This document shows, in pieces, positions 43,738 to 52,629 of a stretch of 64,000 nucleotides of DNA. Each line of letters opens with the position of its first letter. Position 1 is the stretch's first letter. A program made the position numbers and the translations under genes. Source of the DNA: Paucilactobacillus oligofermentans DSM 15707 = LMG 22743. GTDB taxonomy: Bacteria > Bacillota > Bacilli > Lactobacillales > Lactobacillaceae. The DNA lies in the NCBI RefSeq assembly GCF_001434315.1, contig NZ_AZFE01000030.1, positions 104,363 through 168,362 of the forward strand, written 5' to 3'. Under the pieces are notes generated by a model. The model saw only the letters and a list, made by a program, of their open reading frames with translations, was not told the origin of the DNA and made no database searches.

Positions 43738-45168
43738 TTAGTTTTTATTTATCGCTGCGGTTGCCATCACGGCACCGGTACTCTTTTTCGCAAGTAACTC
43801 GCCCATAATGTTTTTATAGCGTTTTTCAGTTAATGGATATAATTTCCACATTACAACGATGGTCACAAGTGCCAATGTGGCTGAATAAAAGAACATTAGT
43901 TCACGAATTCCCATTAAGGCAGTTGCTGTTTGGGCTTGATTTGGTACATATCCAACTAAGGCTAATACCACACCTGGAATGAATCCGGCCAATGCTTGTG
44001 ATAATTTACGGAAATAAGTAAAGAATGAATATACGAGACCTTCTGAACGAATCCCAGTTTTCCATTCACCATATTCAACACAGTCAGAGACTAATGCCCA
44101 ATTTAATGCGCTGGTAAATCCATTTCCTAAATAAGCCACGCTTGTTAATAGAACTAACATGAACGTATTACTTGCTAGGAAGAATCCTAAAATATCACCG
44201 ATGGCCCAAATAGCACATCCCAACATATAAACAATTTTCTTATCAAATTTCCTCGTTAAAAATGGGGTTAAAAAGACTGAGACGAATACCATTCCAATAC
44301 TGAAGAAACCTAATAATGATTCCGCCGTTAAATCTTTGATCACGTATTGGCAATAATAAACTTGTACCGCCAACTTGAGATTAAATGCTGAAAAGGTAAA
44401 TAAATTAACGATACTAACTGTAATTAACGGCTTATTTTTAAAAAGTGCTTTATACGATTCTTTAATTTCTTCTTTTGAAAATTTAGGTTTTGGCGCTGAT
44501 TGATAAACTTCCTTAGTATTAGCATATGCAAACCACTGACATAAAACGCCCGCAATTGCGAAAATCACTACGGCAACGGTATAACCAACTTTTTCATTGG
44601 GTAATGCTGTGACAATCGGCATAAATGCAATTGTTGCCATCATTAAACCAAAGTTTGAGCCTGCTTGCCGATATGAAGCTAATTCTGAACGTTCCTGACT
44701 ATTCTTCGTCATTGCGGTAATCATTGAACCAAACGGTACATTTGAAATACTATAAACGGTTCCAAAAAGCATATATGCTACATAGGCCCATACCAGTTTA
44801 CCGGTAACCGAAAAGTCCGGCATGGTAAAATTAGCAATTAACAATAATGCTAGTGGAATTGCCGCCCACAACATAAATGGTCTAAATTTACCACGCTTAC
44901 CAATATTAGTTCGATTATCAATCCACGTTCCAACACTGATATCCATGAAGGCATCCCAGATTTTAGCTACCAGAAATATGGTTCCAGCAACGGCACTGTT
45001 TAAACCTAACTGATCAGTAAAATATTTAAGTAAATACAATTGACCCATATCAAACAGGAAGTTATTACCCACATCCCCAATCATATAGCCAATTTTGTTA
45101 CGAAATTTTAAGGTTTTCGGTGCTTCGTCTAAATCAGTTTGTATCGAGCTCATTTCTTGTCTTTGCAT
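43738..45168 (-). CDS. GPH-family sugar:cation symporter
   Basis: 476 residues with 12 hydrophobic segments. N-terminal KIGYMIGDVGNNFLFDMGQLYLLKYFTDQLG is the glycoside-pentoside-hexuronide signature, with WDAFMDISVGTWIDNRTNIGKRGKFRPFMLW in the first intracellular loop and WALVSDCVEYGEWKTGIRSEG later. The E. coli SQ importer YihO is of this family, so an importer of sulfoquinovose or its glyceride is consistent. The start has GAGGTGAGGA upstream. It lies between the aldehyde dehydrogenase and transaldolase genes (46 and 33 bases), in one operon. Confidence 0.92.
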   Translation of the reverse strand: MQRQEMSSIQTDLDEAPKTLKFRNKIGYMIGDVGNNFLFDMGQLYLLKYFTDQLGLNSAVAGTIFLVAKIWDAFMDISVGTWIDNRTNIGKRGKFRPFMLWAAIPLALLLIANFTMPDFSVTGKLVWAYVAYMLFGTVYSISNVPFGSMITAMTKNSQERSELASYRQAGSNFGLMMATIAFMPIVTALPNEKVGYTVAVVIFAIAGVLCQWFAYANTKEVYQSAPKPKFSKEEIKESYKALFKNKPLITVSIVNLFTFSAFNLKLAVQVYYCQYVIKDLTAESLLGFFSIGMVFVSVFLTPFLTRKFDKKIVYMLGCAIWAIGDILGFFLASNTFMLVLLTSVAYLGNGFTSALNWALVSDCVEYGEWKTGIRSEGLVYSFFTYFRKLSQALAGFIPGVVLALVGYVPNQAQTATALMGIRELMFFYSATLALVTIVVMWKLYPLTEKRYKNIMGELLAKKSTGAVMATAAINKN

Positions 45169-45214
45169 TTTTCCTCACCTCTCAAAAAATCATTATTTCG
45201 TTTTAAAATACTAT

Positions 45215-46582
45215 CTAACCCAAAGCAATCATTTTTTGATTAGCAAATTCAAATAATGCTAATTCACTCATTTCCCGACCAAAACCAGAATTTTTTACAC
45301 CACCAAATGGTAATTCTGGATAGCCGTTGGATGGTTGATTAATGAATACTTGACCAGTTTCAAGTTGGTTGGCTACTGATTTAGCTTCTGCAATTGATTG
45401 TGAATATACCGCACCAGCAAGACCATATTGGGACTGATTAGCAAGTTTGATTGCTTCCTCATTACTTTTAACGACATAAACTTGGCCGACCGGTCCAAAA
45501 AATTCTTGATCAAACATTGGATTACTTCGTTGAATGTTGGTTAATAATACTGGTTTAAAAAAGTTACCATCTTGATTTAAGATACCGCCATCGACTAATA
45601 CTTCGGCTCCATTCTCAATTGCGGTATCAACTTGCCATTGCAGCATATCGGCTCCTTTTTGCGAAGCTAATGGCGCTAACGTAGTTTCCTCATCATTTGG
45701 GTCACCAATCACTCGCGAATTAAATTCATTAATCATACCGTCAATAAATTCTTCCGCAATTGCTTCATGGATAATAAATCGTTTGGCCGATGTACATACT
45801 TGACCAGCATTGCGTAATCGAGAAATCGCGCCATCTTTAACTGCTTGTTGCACATCTGCATCTTCCAAGACAATAAAGGCATCATTACCACCCAATTCTA
45901 AGGTTACTTTGGTCAGTGATTGACCAGCTTCACTTGCAACTGAACGACCAGCACCGGTTGAGCCAGTTAAAGCAACTCCTTGGATCCGTTGATCCTTAAT
46001 TAATTCTGCAACTTGATCATTCGTTAAAAACATATTTTGAATGGCTGCTGGATCAACATTGGCATTAATTACCGTTTGTTCAAATTTCAACGCACAGCCG
46101 GCAACAATTGATGCATATTTCAAAACGACTGGATTACCTAATAAAAAGTTAGGTGCAAAGACCCGCATAACCTGTGTATATGGGAAATTCCATGGTTCAA
46201 TTGCAACTACAATTCCCGTTGATTCATACTGAATTTCAGCATGTTTTTCACCAGCATAGGTATAAGGCTTAGATTCTAATGCGTGTGGCCCATTTTTGGC
46301 ATAGTATTCTGCAATCTTGGCTGCTGCTTCAACTTCGGCTAAACTTTCTGAAATTAACTTACCCATATTATTAGTTGCCGTTTGTGCCAGCTGCAGTGCA
46401 TTAGCTCGAAAACTTGCGGCAATTTCCATTAATTGTTGTGCACGATATTTTACCGATACTTGTCGTTGACGTCGATAATATTTATCTCCTTCGACTAATG
46501 CATTATGTAGATCTTCTTCGTTATTCAATGAAAATACCATCTCTTGCATTCCAGTTGTTGGATTAATCACTTTATTACTCAT
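45215..46582 (-). CDS. NAD(P)-dependent aldehyde dehydrogenase, GabD type (candidate sulfolactaldehyde dehydrogenase)
   Basis: 455 residues, soluble. Family landmarks are PWNFPYTQVMRVFAPNFLLGN, FALTGST-type VALTGSTGAGRSV, LELGGNDAFIVLEDAD with the general-base Glu, NAGQVCTSAKRF with the catalytic Cys, and QEFFGPVGQVYV, PFGGVKNSGFGRE. Annotated relatives are succinate-semialdehyde dehydrogenases. In several sulfoglycolytic pathways the sulfolactaldehyde dehydrogenase is of this family, which fits the operon. The start is preceded by GGAGGG. It lies just downstream of a 31-residue membrane peptide gene. Confidence 0.9.
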   Translation of the reverse strand: MSNKVINPTTGMQEMVFSLNNEEDLHNALVEGDKYYRRQRQVSVKYRAQQLMEIAASFRANALQLAQTATNNMGKLISESLAEVEAAAKIAEYYAKNGPHALESKPYTYAGEKHAEIQYESTGIVVAIEPWNFPYTQVMRVFAPNFLLGNPVVLKYASIVAGCALKFEQTVINANVDPAAIQNMFLTNDQVAELIKDQRIQGVALTGSTGAGRSVASEAGQSLTKVTLELGGNDAFIVLEDADVQQAVKDGAISRLRNAGQVCTSAKRFIIHEAIAEEFIDGMINEFNSRVIGDPNDEETTLAPLASQKGADMLQWQVDTAIENGAEVLVDGGILNQDGNFFKPVLLTNIQRSNPMFDQEFFGPVGQVYVVKSNEEAIKLANQSQYGLAGAVYSQSIAEAKSVANQLETGQVFINQPSNGYPELPFGGVKNSGFGREMSELALFEFANQKMIALG

Positions 46583-46597
46583 AAGCTTGCCCTCCGT

Positions 46598-46693
46598 CTA
46601 TCGATTTTCATAATTAATATAAACTGTTGTTGCGACTACTGCTGTGATAACAACACTTGCTAACGCGATAATCTTATTTTTATGCTTTTTCAT
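46598..46693 (-). CDS. 31-residue single-helix membrane peptide at head of catabolic operon
   Basis: ATG at 46691-46693 preceded by GTGGAGG about 8 bases upstream, an excellent ribosome binding site, and a TAG at 46598-46600. The peptide is a basic N-terminus (MKKHKNKIIA), one hydrophobic helix (LASVVITAVVATTVYI) and a polar tail (NYENR). It is too short for standard annotation. It sits 15 bases before the aldehyde dehydrogenase start, which carries its own GGAGGG. A small regulatory or transporter-associated peptide is possible; leader-peptide control is an alternative. Confidence 0.7.
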   Translation of the reverse strand: MKKHKNKIIALASVVITAVVATTVYINYENR

Positions 46694-46758
46694 TTCATTA
46701 CCTCCACTAAATCTAAAGAACAAAATCGATTACTTTATTCAATAACCGGTACTTTACT

Positions 46759-46813
46759 CGCAAATTTGGAATATTTGCGGTGTTAAATTTGAAGAAAAGT
46801 GGTGAATTTCACC
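46759..46813. promoter_or_regulatory. Two inverted repeats upstream of catabolic operon (candidate operators)
   Basis: CGCAAAT at 46759-46765 pairs with ATTTGCG at 46773-46779, and GGTGAA-T-TTCACC at 46801-46813 is a perfect 13-base palindrome. Both lie 65-120 bases before the first start codon of the operon, where a transcription factor would act. I could not place a -35/-10 pair with confidence, and no regulator gene is adjacent. Confidence 0.5.
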
Positions 46814-46920
46814 TAATAAAATGAATATTTATTGAAAAGTATGAATTTTTAACTAACACTTATTTGACTGCTTACGTTTAAATACTTTCATATCAAGCTT
46901 TGATATTATTTAACTGCACA

Positions 46921-46960
46921 AAAAAGCACCAGTACCGATAAATAATCGGCGCTAGTGCTG
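46921..46960 (-). terminator. Terminator of manA
   Basis: On the minus strand AGCACTAGCGCCGAT, loop TATTT, ATCGGTACTGGTGCT then TTTTTT; stem with one or two mismatches. It lies 20 bases after the manA stop and isolates the catabolic operon from read-through. Confidence 0.82.
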
Positions 46961-46980
46961 AATCATATTAGTTATTTAAT

Positions 46981-47937
46981 TTAATGAGCTGTCGAAGCAA
47001 TACATTCTAAGTTACCTGTCATCGTCCATTCATCAGCTTCATTCGTCAACATGAAGTGTTGTCCCTTTATTAAGGAATATGATTGTCCACCCACTGTTAA
47101 GGTCCCTTCACCATCTAACACCGAAACTAATGTATATGGGTATTCTTTAGCAAATTGAACGGTACCATGAATATCATAATGATAGACATTAAAGTATTTT
47201 GAAATGGGATCAGATACCAACGTTGTTAAAACTGAATCACCAATTTTTAGAACACTAGGTTCTTGTTGGACTGTCTTAGCTGGAATCGTTGTGACGTTAA
47301 ACGAATCCTCTAAGTGTAATTCCCGTTTTTGACCAGTCTTTTGATCAACCCGATCAAAATCATATAGTCGATAAGTAGTATCACTACTTTGTTGCGTTTC
47401 AAGAACCATCACGCCCTTAGTCAAGGCGTGGACTGTGCCACTAGGAACAAAGAAAAAATCACCTTTTTTAACTGGGACTTTATTTAATAAATTATCCCAA
47501 TCACCAGCAGCTACCATTTTTTCAAATTCTGCACGGGTTTGAGCATGATGACCAAAAATCAAATATGAACCAGGGTCTGCATCAATAACATACCAGCATT
47601 CCGTTTTACCGAGATCGTTAGCATGTTCCTTTGCGTACACATCGTCTGGATGAACTTGTACTGATAACGAGGCTTCCGCATCGAGTATTTTAACTAGTAA
47701 CGGAAATCTCTCAAGTTTACTATGACCAAAAAGTTCCTGATTAGTCTGCCATAAAGATGCTAGTGTTTGACCCGCAAAAGTGCCATTTTCAACTTCTGTC
47801 GTCCCATGACTATGACCTGAAATTGCCCAACACTCACCAATATCACCGGCTGGTAAGTCATATCCAAAGCTAGTTAACTTTTTCCCACCCCAAATTTTTT
47901 CTTTAAATACTGGCTTGAAAAATAATACTTCATCCAT
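46981..47937 (-). CDS. manA: Mannose-6-phosphate isomerase, class I
   Basis: Interconverts mannose-6-phosphate and fructose-6-phosphate. 318 residues from the ATG ending at 47937, with GGGCGG upstream. Zinc-site and signature elements: KEKIWGGKKL, ECWAISGHSHG, LSVQVHPDD, ECWYVIDADPGSYL and VPSGTVHAL. The C-terminal cupin part follows. Length is that of the short Bacillus/Lactobacillus type. Single gene with its own terminator, adjacent to but separate from the operon at 41011-46693; both would feed fructose-6-phosphate. Confidence 0.93.
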   Translation of the reverse strand: MDEVLFFKPVFKEKIWGGKKLTSFGYDLPAGDIGECWAISGHSHGTTEVENGTFAGQTLASLWQTNQELFGHSKLERFPLLVKILDAEASLSVQVHPDDVYAKEHANDLGKTECWYVIDADPGSYLIFGHHAQTRAEFEKMVAAGDWDNLLNKVPVKKGDFFFVPSGTVHALTKGVMVLETQQSSDTTYRLYDFDRVDQKTGQKRELHLEDSFNVTTIPAKTVQQEPSVLKIGDSVLTTLVSDPISKYFNVYHYDIHGTVQFAKEYPYTLVSVLDGEGTLTVGGQSYSLIKGQHFMLTNEADEWTMTGNLECIASTAH

Positions 47938-48062
47938 CTCTCTACCGCCCTCAATTTCTGTCTTAAAAAACAAGTCTTCTATGTAAGCCCTTCCTAAAAG
48001 TTACCATTTTACTTTTCGAAAGTCAAAACATGTTTAACCAGGCCTAAAATTAGTAGAAATAA

Positions 48063-48097
48063 AGAATCCATTCACCGCTAAAGATTGAATGGATTCT
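48063..48097 (-). terminator. Terminator of AP2-domain protein gene
   Basis: On the minus strand AGAATCCATTCA, 11-base loop, TGAATGGATTCT then a short T-rich tail. The stem overlaps the last codons of the gene ending at 48078. Confidence 0.7.
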
Positions 48098-48575
48098 TTT
48101 CAGTCATATTCTGTTGTAGGTTAGATCCAAAATATTGCTGTTCGACGATTTTTCGTGCGGTAACTGCCTCTTGAAAAGTTGCAAAACTTTTCAAAAGAAC
48201 ATATCGACCTTTAACCATCATTCTGGCTTGCCAACTATCAGTATCCACTAAATAAGTTACTCCTGTAACACCACTATGGTTACGTTTACTTAAAGATATA
48301 CTTGAAACTGGAACTCCATCAGCCGTCCATAGATTATTTTTATTACCAATGTTAATTGCTGTTTTCTTGTTTGTTTTAATGGCTTGGCTAGATGTCTCAC
48401 TTCGTAAACAACCACAACTTCTGGTTGTTCCATGTCGCAATCCATATGATTCGACAATGGTTGTATTACCACAACAGCATTGGCATAACCATAATGCATT
48501 TCCGTTTTTGGCCCGACCATGTCGTTCAATTGCTACCAGTCGACCAAATTTTTGTCCCGTTATATCGATTGTCAT
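48078..48575 (-). CDS. AP2-domain protein with N-terminal Cys-rich module
   Basis: 165 residues from the ATG ending at 48575. The N-terminal QKFGRLVAIERHGRAKNG, WLCQCCCGN and RSCGCL carry clustered Cys residues suited to metal binding, as in many phage and homing-endonuclease-linked proteins. The C-terminal half is an AP2/ERF-like DNA-binding domain: HSGVTGVTYLVDTDSWQARMMVKGRYVLLKSFATFQEAVTAR (described by positions about 108-150). No HNH nuclease motif is visible. It stands alone between manA and tkt without phage neighbours; function unknown, possibly a domesticated mobile-element gene. Confidence 0.8.
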   Translation of the reverse strand: MTIDITGQKFGRLVAIERHGRAKNGNALWLCQCCCGNTTIVESYGLRHGTTRSCGCLRSETSSQAIKTNKKTAINIGNKNNLWTADGVPVSSISLSKRNHSGVTGVTYLVDTDSWQARMMVKGRYVLLKSFATFQEAVTARKIVEQQYFGSNLQQNMTEKNPFNL

Positions 48576-48613
48576 TACAAACACCACCATTAAATTTTAT
48601 CTCAATTTTCAAA

Positions 48614-48646
48614 AGAAAAAAGAGCACCAGAATATTCCGATACTCT
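48614..48646 (-). terminator. Intrinsic terminator, probably ending a long tkt 3' UTR
   Basis: On the minus strand AGAGTATCGGAA pairs with TTCTGGTGCTCT (several wobbles), followed by TTTTTT. It lies about 200 bases past the tkt stop codon, with nothing coding between, and just before the AP2-domain gene. Confidence 0.6.
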
Positions 48647-48849
48647 CATAAACATAGTCAAAGCTTAACTAGCGATTTACATATAAGCTTTTTATTATAA
48701 TACGATATCAAAGTATGTTTTTTAGTATACATCAATATAGTTGCAAATGGAACGCATTTTTAAAATAAATCGCTTTTTATAAGACGCTAACTTGATCTTT
48801 GTTTCATTTTAAAAAAATTAAATTTATTGATAATATTTAAATAAATAGT

Positions 48850-50844
48850 TTATCGATTGAACAATTTATTAACTGTTTTAACGACATTTTCAGTTGTAAA
48901 TCCATATCTTTTGACAATATCATCCCCATTACCACTGAGACCAAATGTATCAATCCCCATTGAGATACCATCAAGACCAACGTAACGTCCCCAAGCTTGG
49001 GTACTTCCCATTTCAATTGAAATCCGAGCTCGAACTTTGGTTGGAAGCACAGACTCCTGATATTCTTTACTTTGTTGACTAAACAATTTAATGCTTGGCA
49101 TTGAAACAACAGATACATCTTTTCCTTGTTCAATTAGTTTTGCTTGTGCACTTATTGCTAGCTGTACTTCTGATCCACTAGCCATAATAATTGCTTCTGG
49201 TTGATCGCCTTGTTGAGCTGACACAACGTATCCACCTTTTGATAATCCTTCAGTTTGTTCTCTTGCTCCCTTAAGGGCTGGTAATCCTTGACGAGATAAG
49301 ATTAAAACTGTTGGATGATCAGTAGCAGTGACTGCCCGTTCCCACGCATACTTGACTTCATTCGCATCAGCTGGTCGTATCACTTCAACGTTGGGAATTG
49401 CTTGTAAGCTGGCAACTTGTTCAACTGGTTCATGAGTTGGTCCATCTTCACCCACTGCAATTGAATCATGCGTAAAGACATAAATCACTGGCAATTTTTG
49501 TAATGCGGATAAACGAATAGCTGAACGCATATAGTCAGAAAAAGCTAGGAATGTACTTCCATATACCCGTGTACCACCATGTAACGCAATTCCATTTAAG
49601 ACCGTTGCTTCTCCAAATTCTCGAACCCCAAACCAAAGATTACGTCCACCAGGATTTTCTTGACTAAACCGATCCGAATCACCAATTTCAGTTTTATTAG
49701 AAGCAAAGAGATCCGCTGATCCACCCCATAAAACATCTAAATTTTCAGCCATTGATTGTAGCACTTCAGAGCCAGAAACTCGTGAAGCTTTTTTGTCATT
49801 ATCTTCATATTCTGGAAGAAAACTAAAATCAGTATCAATTTCGCCATTAAAATCTTTAACGAATTGTGCAGCTAATTCTGGATATTTCACTTGATAAGCT
49901 GCAAACATTTCATGCCAAGCATCATCATGATTGGCGCCGCGCTTACCTATTTTGCTATTAAATTGACTGTAAACTTCTGTTGGTACTGTAAATGCCGGCT
50001 CATTCCAATCATAAAACTGATGTAATTCTTCTAGTTGATCCGCTTTAAATGGTGCTCCATGAACTTTATTGGTTCCAGCTAATGGTGAACCATGACCAAT
50101 GATAGTTTTAACTTCAATGATCGTTGGTTTACCGGTCTGTGCTTTGGCAGCTGCAATCATTGTATTAATTTCATCTAAATCATTACCATCTTCTACTCGT
50201 AAATAGTTCCAGTTATAGGCTTCAAATCGACCTTTAATATTTTCATTAAATGAATTTGATAGCGGTCCATCTAATGAAATATCATTTGAATCATAAAACA
50301 TAATCAACTTATCTAAGCCATAATGACCGGCCATACTAGCAGCTTCATGTGAAATACCTTCCATCATTTCACCATCACTACAAATTGCGTAAGTATAATG
50401 ATCCATAACTGGAAAGCCTTTTCGATTAAATTTAGCTGCCAAATGTCTTTCGGCCATTGCCATTCCGACTGACATTCCAATTCCTTGTCCAAGTGGTCCA
50501 GTCGTAGCTTCAACGCCATCAGTCAAGCCATATTCTGGATGTCCTGGTGTTTTACTATCTAGTTGACGGAACTGCTTGAGCTCACCCAATGATAATTCAT
50601 ATCCGGATAAGTGCAATAGGCTATATAACAATGCTGATCCGTGTCCTGGTGAAAGAACAAACCGATCACGATTAACCCATTGGCTATCTTTAGGATTAAC
50701 ATTTAAAAAGTTTTGCCATAGTACATAAGCCATTGGTGCGACCCCTAATGGTAAACCGGGGTGACCTGAATTAGCTGCTTGAACTTGGTCGACACTGAGC
50801 ATTCTTAGCGTTTTTACGCTTAATTGATCTGTATTATTAAACAT
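48850..50844 (-). CDS. tkt: Transketolase
   Basis: Thiamine-diphosphate enzyme of the pentose phosphate pathway moving two-carbon units between sugar phosphates. About 664 residues. ThDP and catalytic motifs: [48 protein letters not shown], and [13 protein letters not shown] with [24 protein letters not shown] precedes two adjacent ATG codons; the second (ending 50844) has the better spacing. A frame overlapping the 3' end on the same strand is a shadow. Single gene. Confidence 0.96.
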   Translation of the reverse strand: MFNNTDQLSVKTLRMLSVDQVQAANSGHPGLPLGVAPMAYVLWQNFLNVNPKDSQWVNRDRFVLSPGHGSALLYSLLHLSGYELSLGELKQFRQLDSKTPGHPEYGLTDGVEATTGPLGQGIGMSVGMAMAERHLAAKFNRKGFPVMDHYTYAICSDGEMMEGISHEAASMAGHYGLDKLIMFYDSNDISLDGPLSNSFNENIKGRFEAYNWNYLRVEDGNDLDEINTMIAAAKAQTGKPTIIEVKTIIGHGSPLAGTNKVHGAPFKADQLEELHQFYDWNEPAFTVPTEVYSQFNSKIGKRGANHDDAWHEMFAAYQVKYPELAAQFVKDFNGEIDTDFSFLPEYEDNDKKASRVSGSEVLQSMAENLDVLWGGSADLFASNKTEIGDSDRFSQENPGGRNLWFGVREFGEATVLNGIALHGGTRVYGSTFLAFSDYMRSAIRLSALQKLPVIYVFTHDSIAVGEDGPTHEPVEQVASLQAIPNVEVIRPADANEVKYAWERAVTATDHPTVLILSRQGLPALKGAREQTEGLSKGGYVVSAQQGDQPEAIIMASGSEVQLAISAQAKLIEQGKDVSVVSMPSIKLFSQQSKEYQESVLPTKVRARISIEMGSTQAWGRYVGLDGISMGIDTFGLSGNGDDIVKRYGFTTENVVKTVNKLFNR

Positions 50845-51096
50845 CATGAAGCCTCCAAAAATATTAATTAATTTATTTGTTGAACATGTAACACATCATA
50901 CCAGTGTAGATTGGTACATTCAAGTGAAACTTGATATTACTGAATAAAATTAACTATATTTTAAATTGGTATACATAGTGCTTTCTTAAAGTAAGCATTA
51001 TCATATCAACCTTTTCACAATTGTTTTCATAAAAAATAGCATTGTTTGGTTCGACATTAAACCCATAATATTATATTTATTTATCAGTAATAAAAC

Positions 51097-51130
51097 AAAA
51101 AAATTGACGATATAATCATCATCAATTTTT
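51097..51130 (-). terminator. Terminator of the pst operon
   Basis: On the minus strand AAAATTGA, loop, TCAATTTTTTT. It lies about 15 bases beyond the phoU stop. Confidence 0.7.
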
Positions 51131-51146
51131 GGTATTTCATATCATT

Positions 51147-51851
51147 TTATAATTTATCGTTTAATAATTTTTGAACCATTTCAGGATCTTTCTTACCTGG
51201 ATTTAATTCAACTAGTTCACCAGAAGCATTATAAACGATCCATTCAGAAAGGTTAACAATATGGTCTCCCATTCGTTCAAGCAAACGCACAACCATCATG
51301 TAGCCAGAATTAGCGACTACTGTTTCTGAATCTTGTTGCATGGCGGCGGTAATGTTATTACGAATTAAAATATATTGTTTGTCAGCTTCTAAATCGCGTA
51401 ATGCTACCTTACGAGCCATTTTTTCATCATTACGAACATAGGCATCTAGGGCTTCTTCCAACATTTCACGAATCAACTTGGTCATCTCGTCAATCGCTTT
51501 TTCAATTTCATTCACACGAGGATTCCCTTTAACTCGAATCGTCTCACGTGCAATATTAACTGAATAGTCACCCATTCGTTCCAAATCAGTACTAGCCTTT
51601 AAAATACTGATAATTGCTCTAAAATCACTGGCGACTGGTTGTTGTAGTGCAATCAATTTTAATGCTCGTTCTTCAAGACTAACTTCTTCTTTATTAGTCG
51701 TGATATCATCTTCGATTACTTTATTCGCTGCTTTTAAATCATGATCAATAAACGATTTGGTTGAGGCATAAATTTGTTCACTAACGTTAATTCCCATTTC
51801 CATAAAACGTCCACGCAATTTCTTTAATTCATCCGCAAATAATTCATGCAT
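51147..51851 (-). CDS. phoU: PhoU, phosphate transport regulator
   Basis: 234-residue helical protein with two PhoU repeats. Recognisable are LRGRFMEMGINVSEQIY at the start, DLERMGDYSVNIARETI (metal-binding E-x3-D) in the first repeat and LLERMGDHIVNLSEWIVY in the second. It restrains the Pst transporter and signals phosphate sufficiency to the Pho two-component system in model organisms. Last gene of pstSCAB-B-phoU, 12 bases after pstB. Confidence 0.95.
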   Translation of the reverse strand: MHELFADELKKLRGRFMEMGINVSEQIYASTKSFIDHDLKAANKVIEDDITTNKEEVSLEERALKLIALQQPVASDFRAIISILKASTDLERMGDYSVNIARETIRVKGNPRVNEIEKAIDEMTKLIREMLEEALDAYVRNDEKMARKVALRDLEADKQYILIRNNITAAMQQDSETVVANSGYMMVVRLLERMGDHIVNLSEWIVYNASGELVELNPGKKDPEMVQKLLNDKL

Positions 51852-51863
51852 ATAAATTTCCTC

Positions 51864-52619
51864 CTATCCAAATTTACCATTAACATAATCATCAGTTTCT
51901 TTTTTGCTTGGGTTCATAAATAATTTTTCAGTTGTATCAAATTCAATTAAGTTACCTAGGTTGAAAAAGGCAGTTTTATCTGATAATCGAGTTGCCTGTT
52001 GCATATTATGCGTCACAATAATAATTGTATAATCCTTCTTCAAAGCTAACAATGTATCTTCAATTTGAGCACTAGAAATTGGATCTAAGGCACTGGTTGG
52101 TTCATCCATTAAAATCACTTCTGGTCGAACTGCCAACACCCGAGCAATACTAATCCGTTGCTGTTGTCCACCAGATAATGATAACGCGCTATCATTTAAG
52201 CGATCCTTAACTTCGTCCCACAAGGCTGCTTGGCGCAAACTTTCTTCCACTCGTTGATCGATAAATTCTTTTGCCACATGACCATTTAGTTTTAATCCAT
52301 AGGCCACGTTTTCACGAATTGATAAGGGAAATGGAATTGGTTGTTGAAATACCATCCCCACTTTTCGTCGTAATTCCACAACATCCGTTTTTTCATCATA
52401 CATATCTAGATCATTTAATTTAAATGAACCTGTAATTGTCACGCCATCGATTAAATCATTCATGCGATTCAGACAACGTAAGTATGTTGACTTGCCACAA
52501 CCCGAGGGTCCAATTAAAGCGGTAATTTTATTTTTCTCAAAATCTAAGTTAATATCGTGCAATGCTTCAAATGATCCATATGATAATTTAACATTTTTCG
52601 TTGTGATAATCGGTTGCAT
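51864..52619 (-). CDS. pstB: Phosphate ABC transporter ATP-binding protein (second copy)
   Basis: 251 residues from the ATG ending at 52619, with TTAGGAGTGAG upstream. Walker [20 protein letters not shown], signature [15 protein letters not shown], Walker [14 protein letters not shown]. The NRMNDLI sequence after Walker A is specific to PstB. It overlaps the region between the first pstB stop (52630) and phoU. Paired pstB genes are common in lactobacilli. Confidence 0.95.
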   Translation of the reverse strand: MQPIITTKNVKLSYGSFEALHDINLDFEKNKITALIGPSGCGKSTYLRCLNRMNDLIDGVTITGSFKLNDLDMYDEKTDVVELRRKVGMVFQQPIPFPLSIRENVAYGLKLNGHVAKEFIDQRVEESLRQAALWDEVKDRLNDSALSLSGGQQQRISIARVLAVRPEVILMDEPTSALDPISSAQIEDTLLALKKDYTIIIVTHNMQQATRLSDKTAFFNLGNLIEFDTTEKLFMNPSKKETDDYVNGKFG

Positions 52620-52629
52620 ATTCTCACTC

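Noticed and set aside
41011..46693. Operon as L-fucose or L-arabinose catabolism
   Set aside because: There is no kinase and no class II phosphate aldolase, and the presence of DUF4867 and a TalC-type transaldolase fits a kinase-free sulfosugar route better.
48349..48700. Two plus-strand frames with Cys/His-rich products
   Set aside because: They are antisense to the AP2-domain gene, overlap each other and lack Shine-Dalgarno sites.
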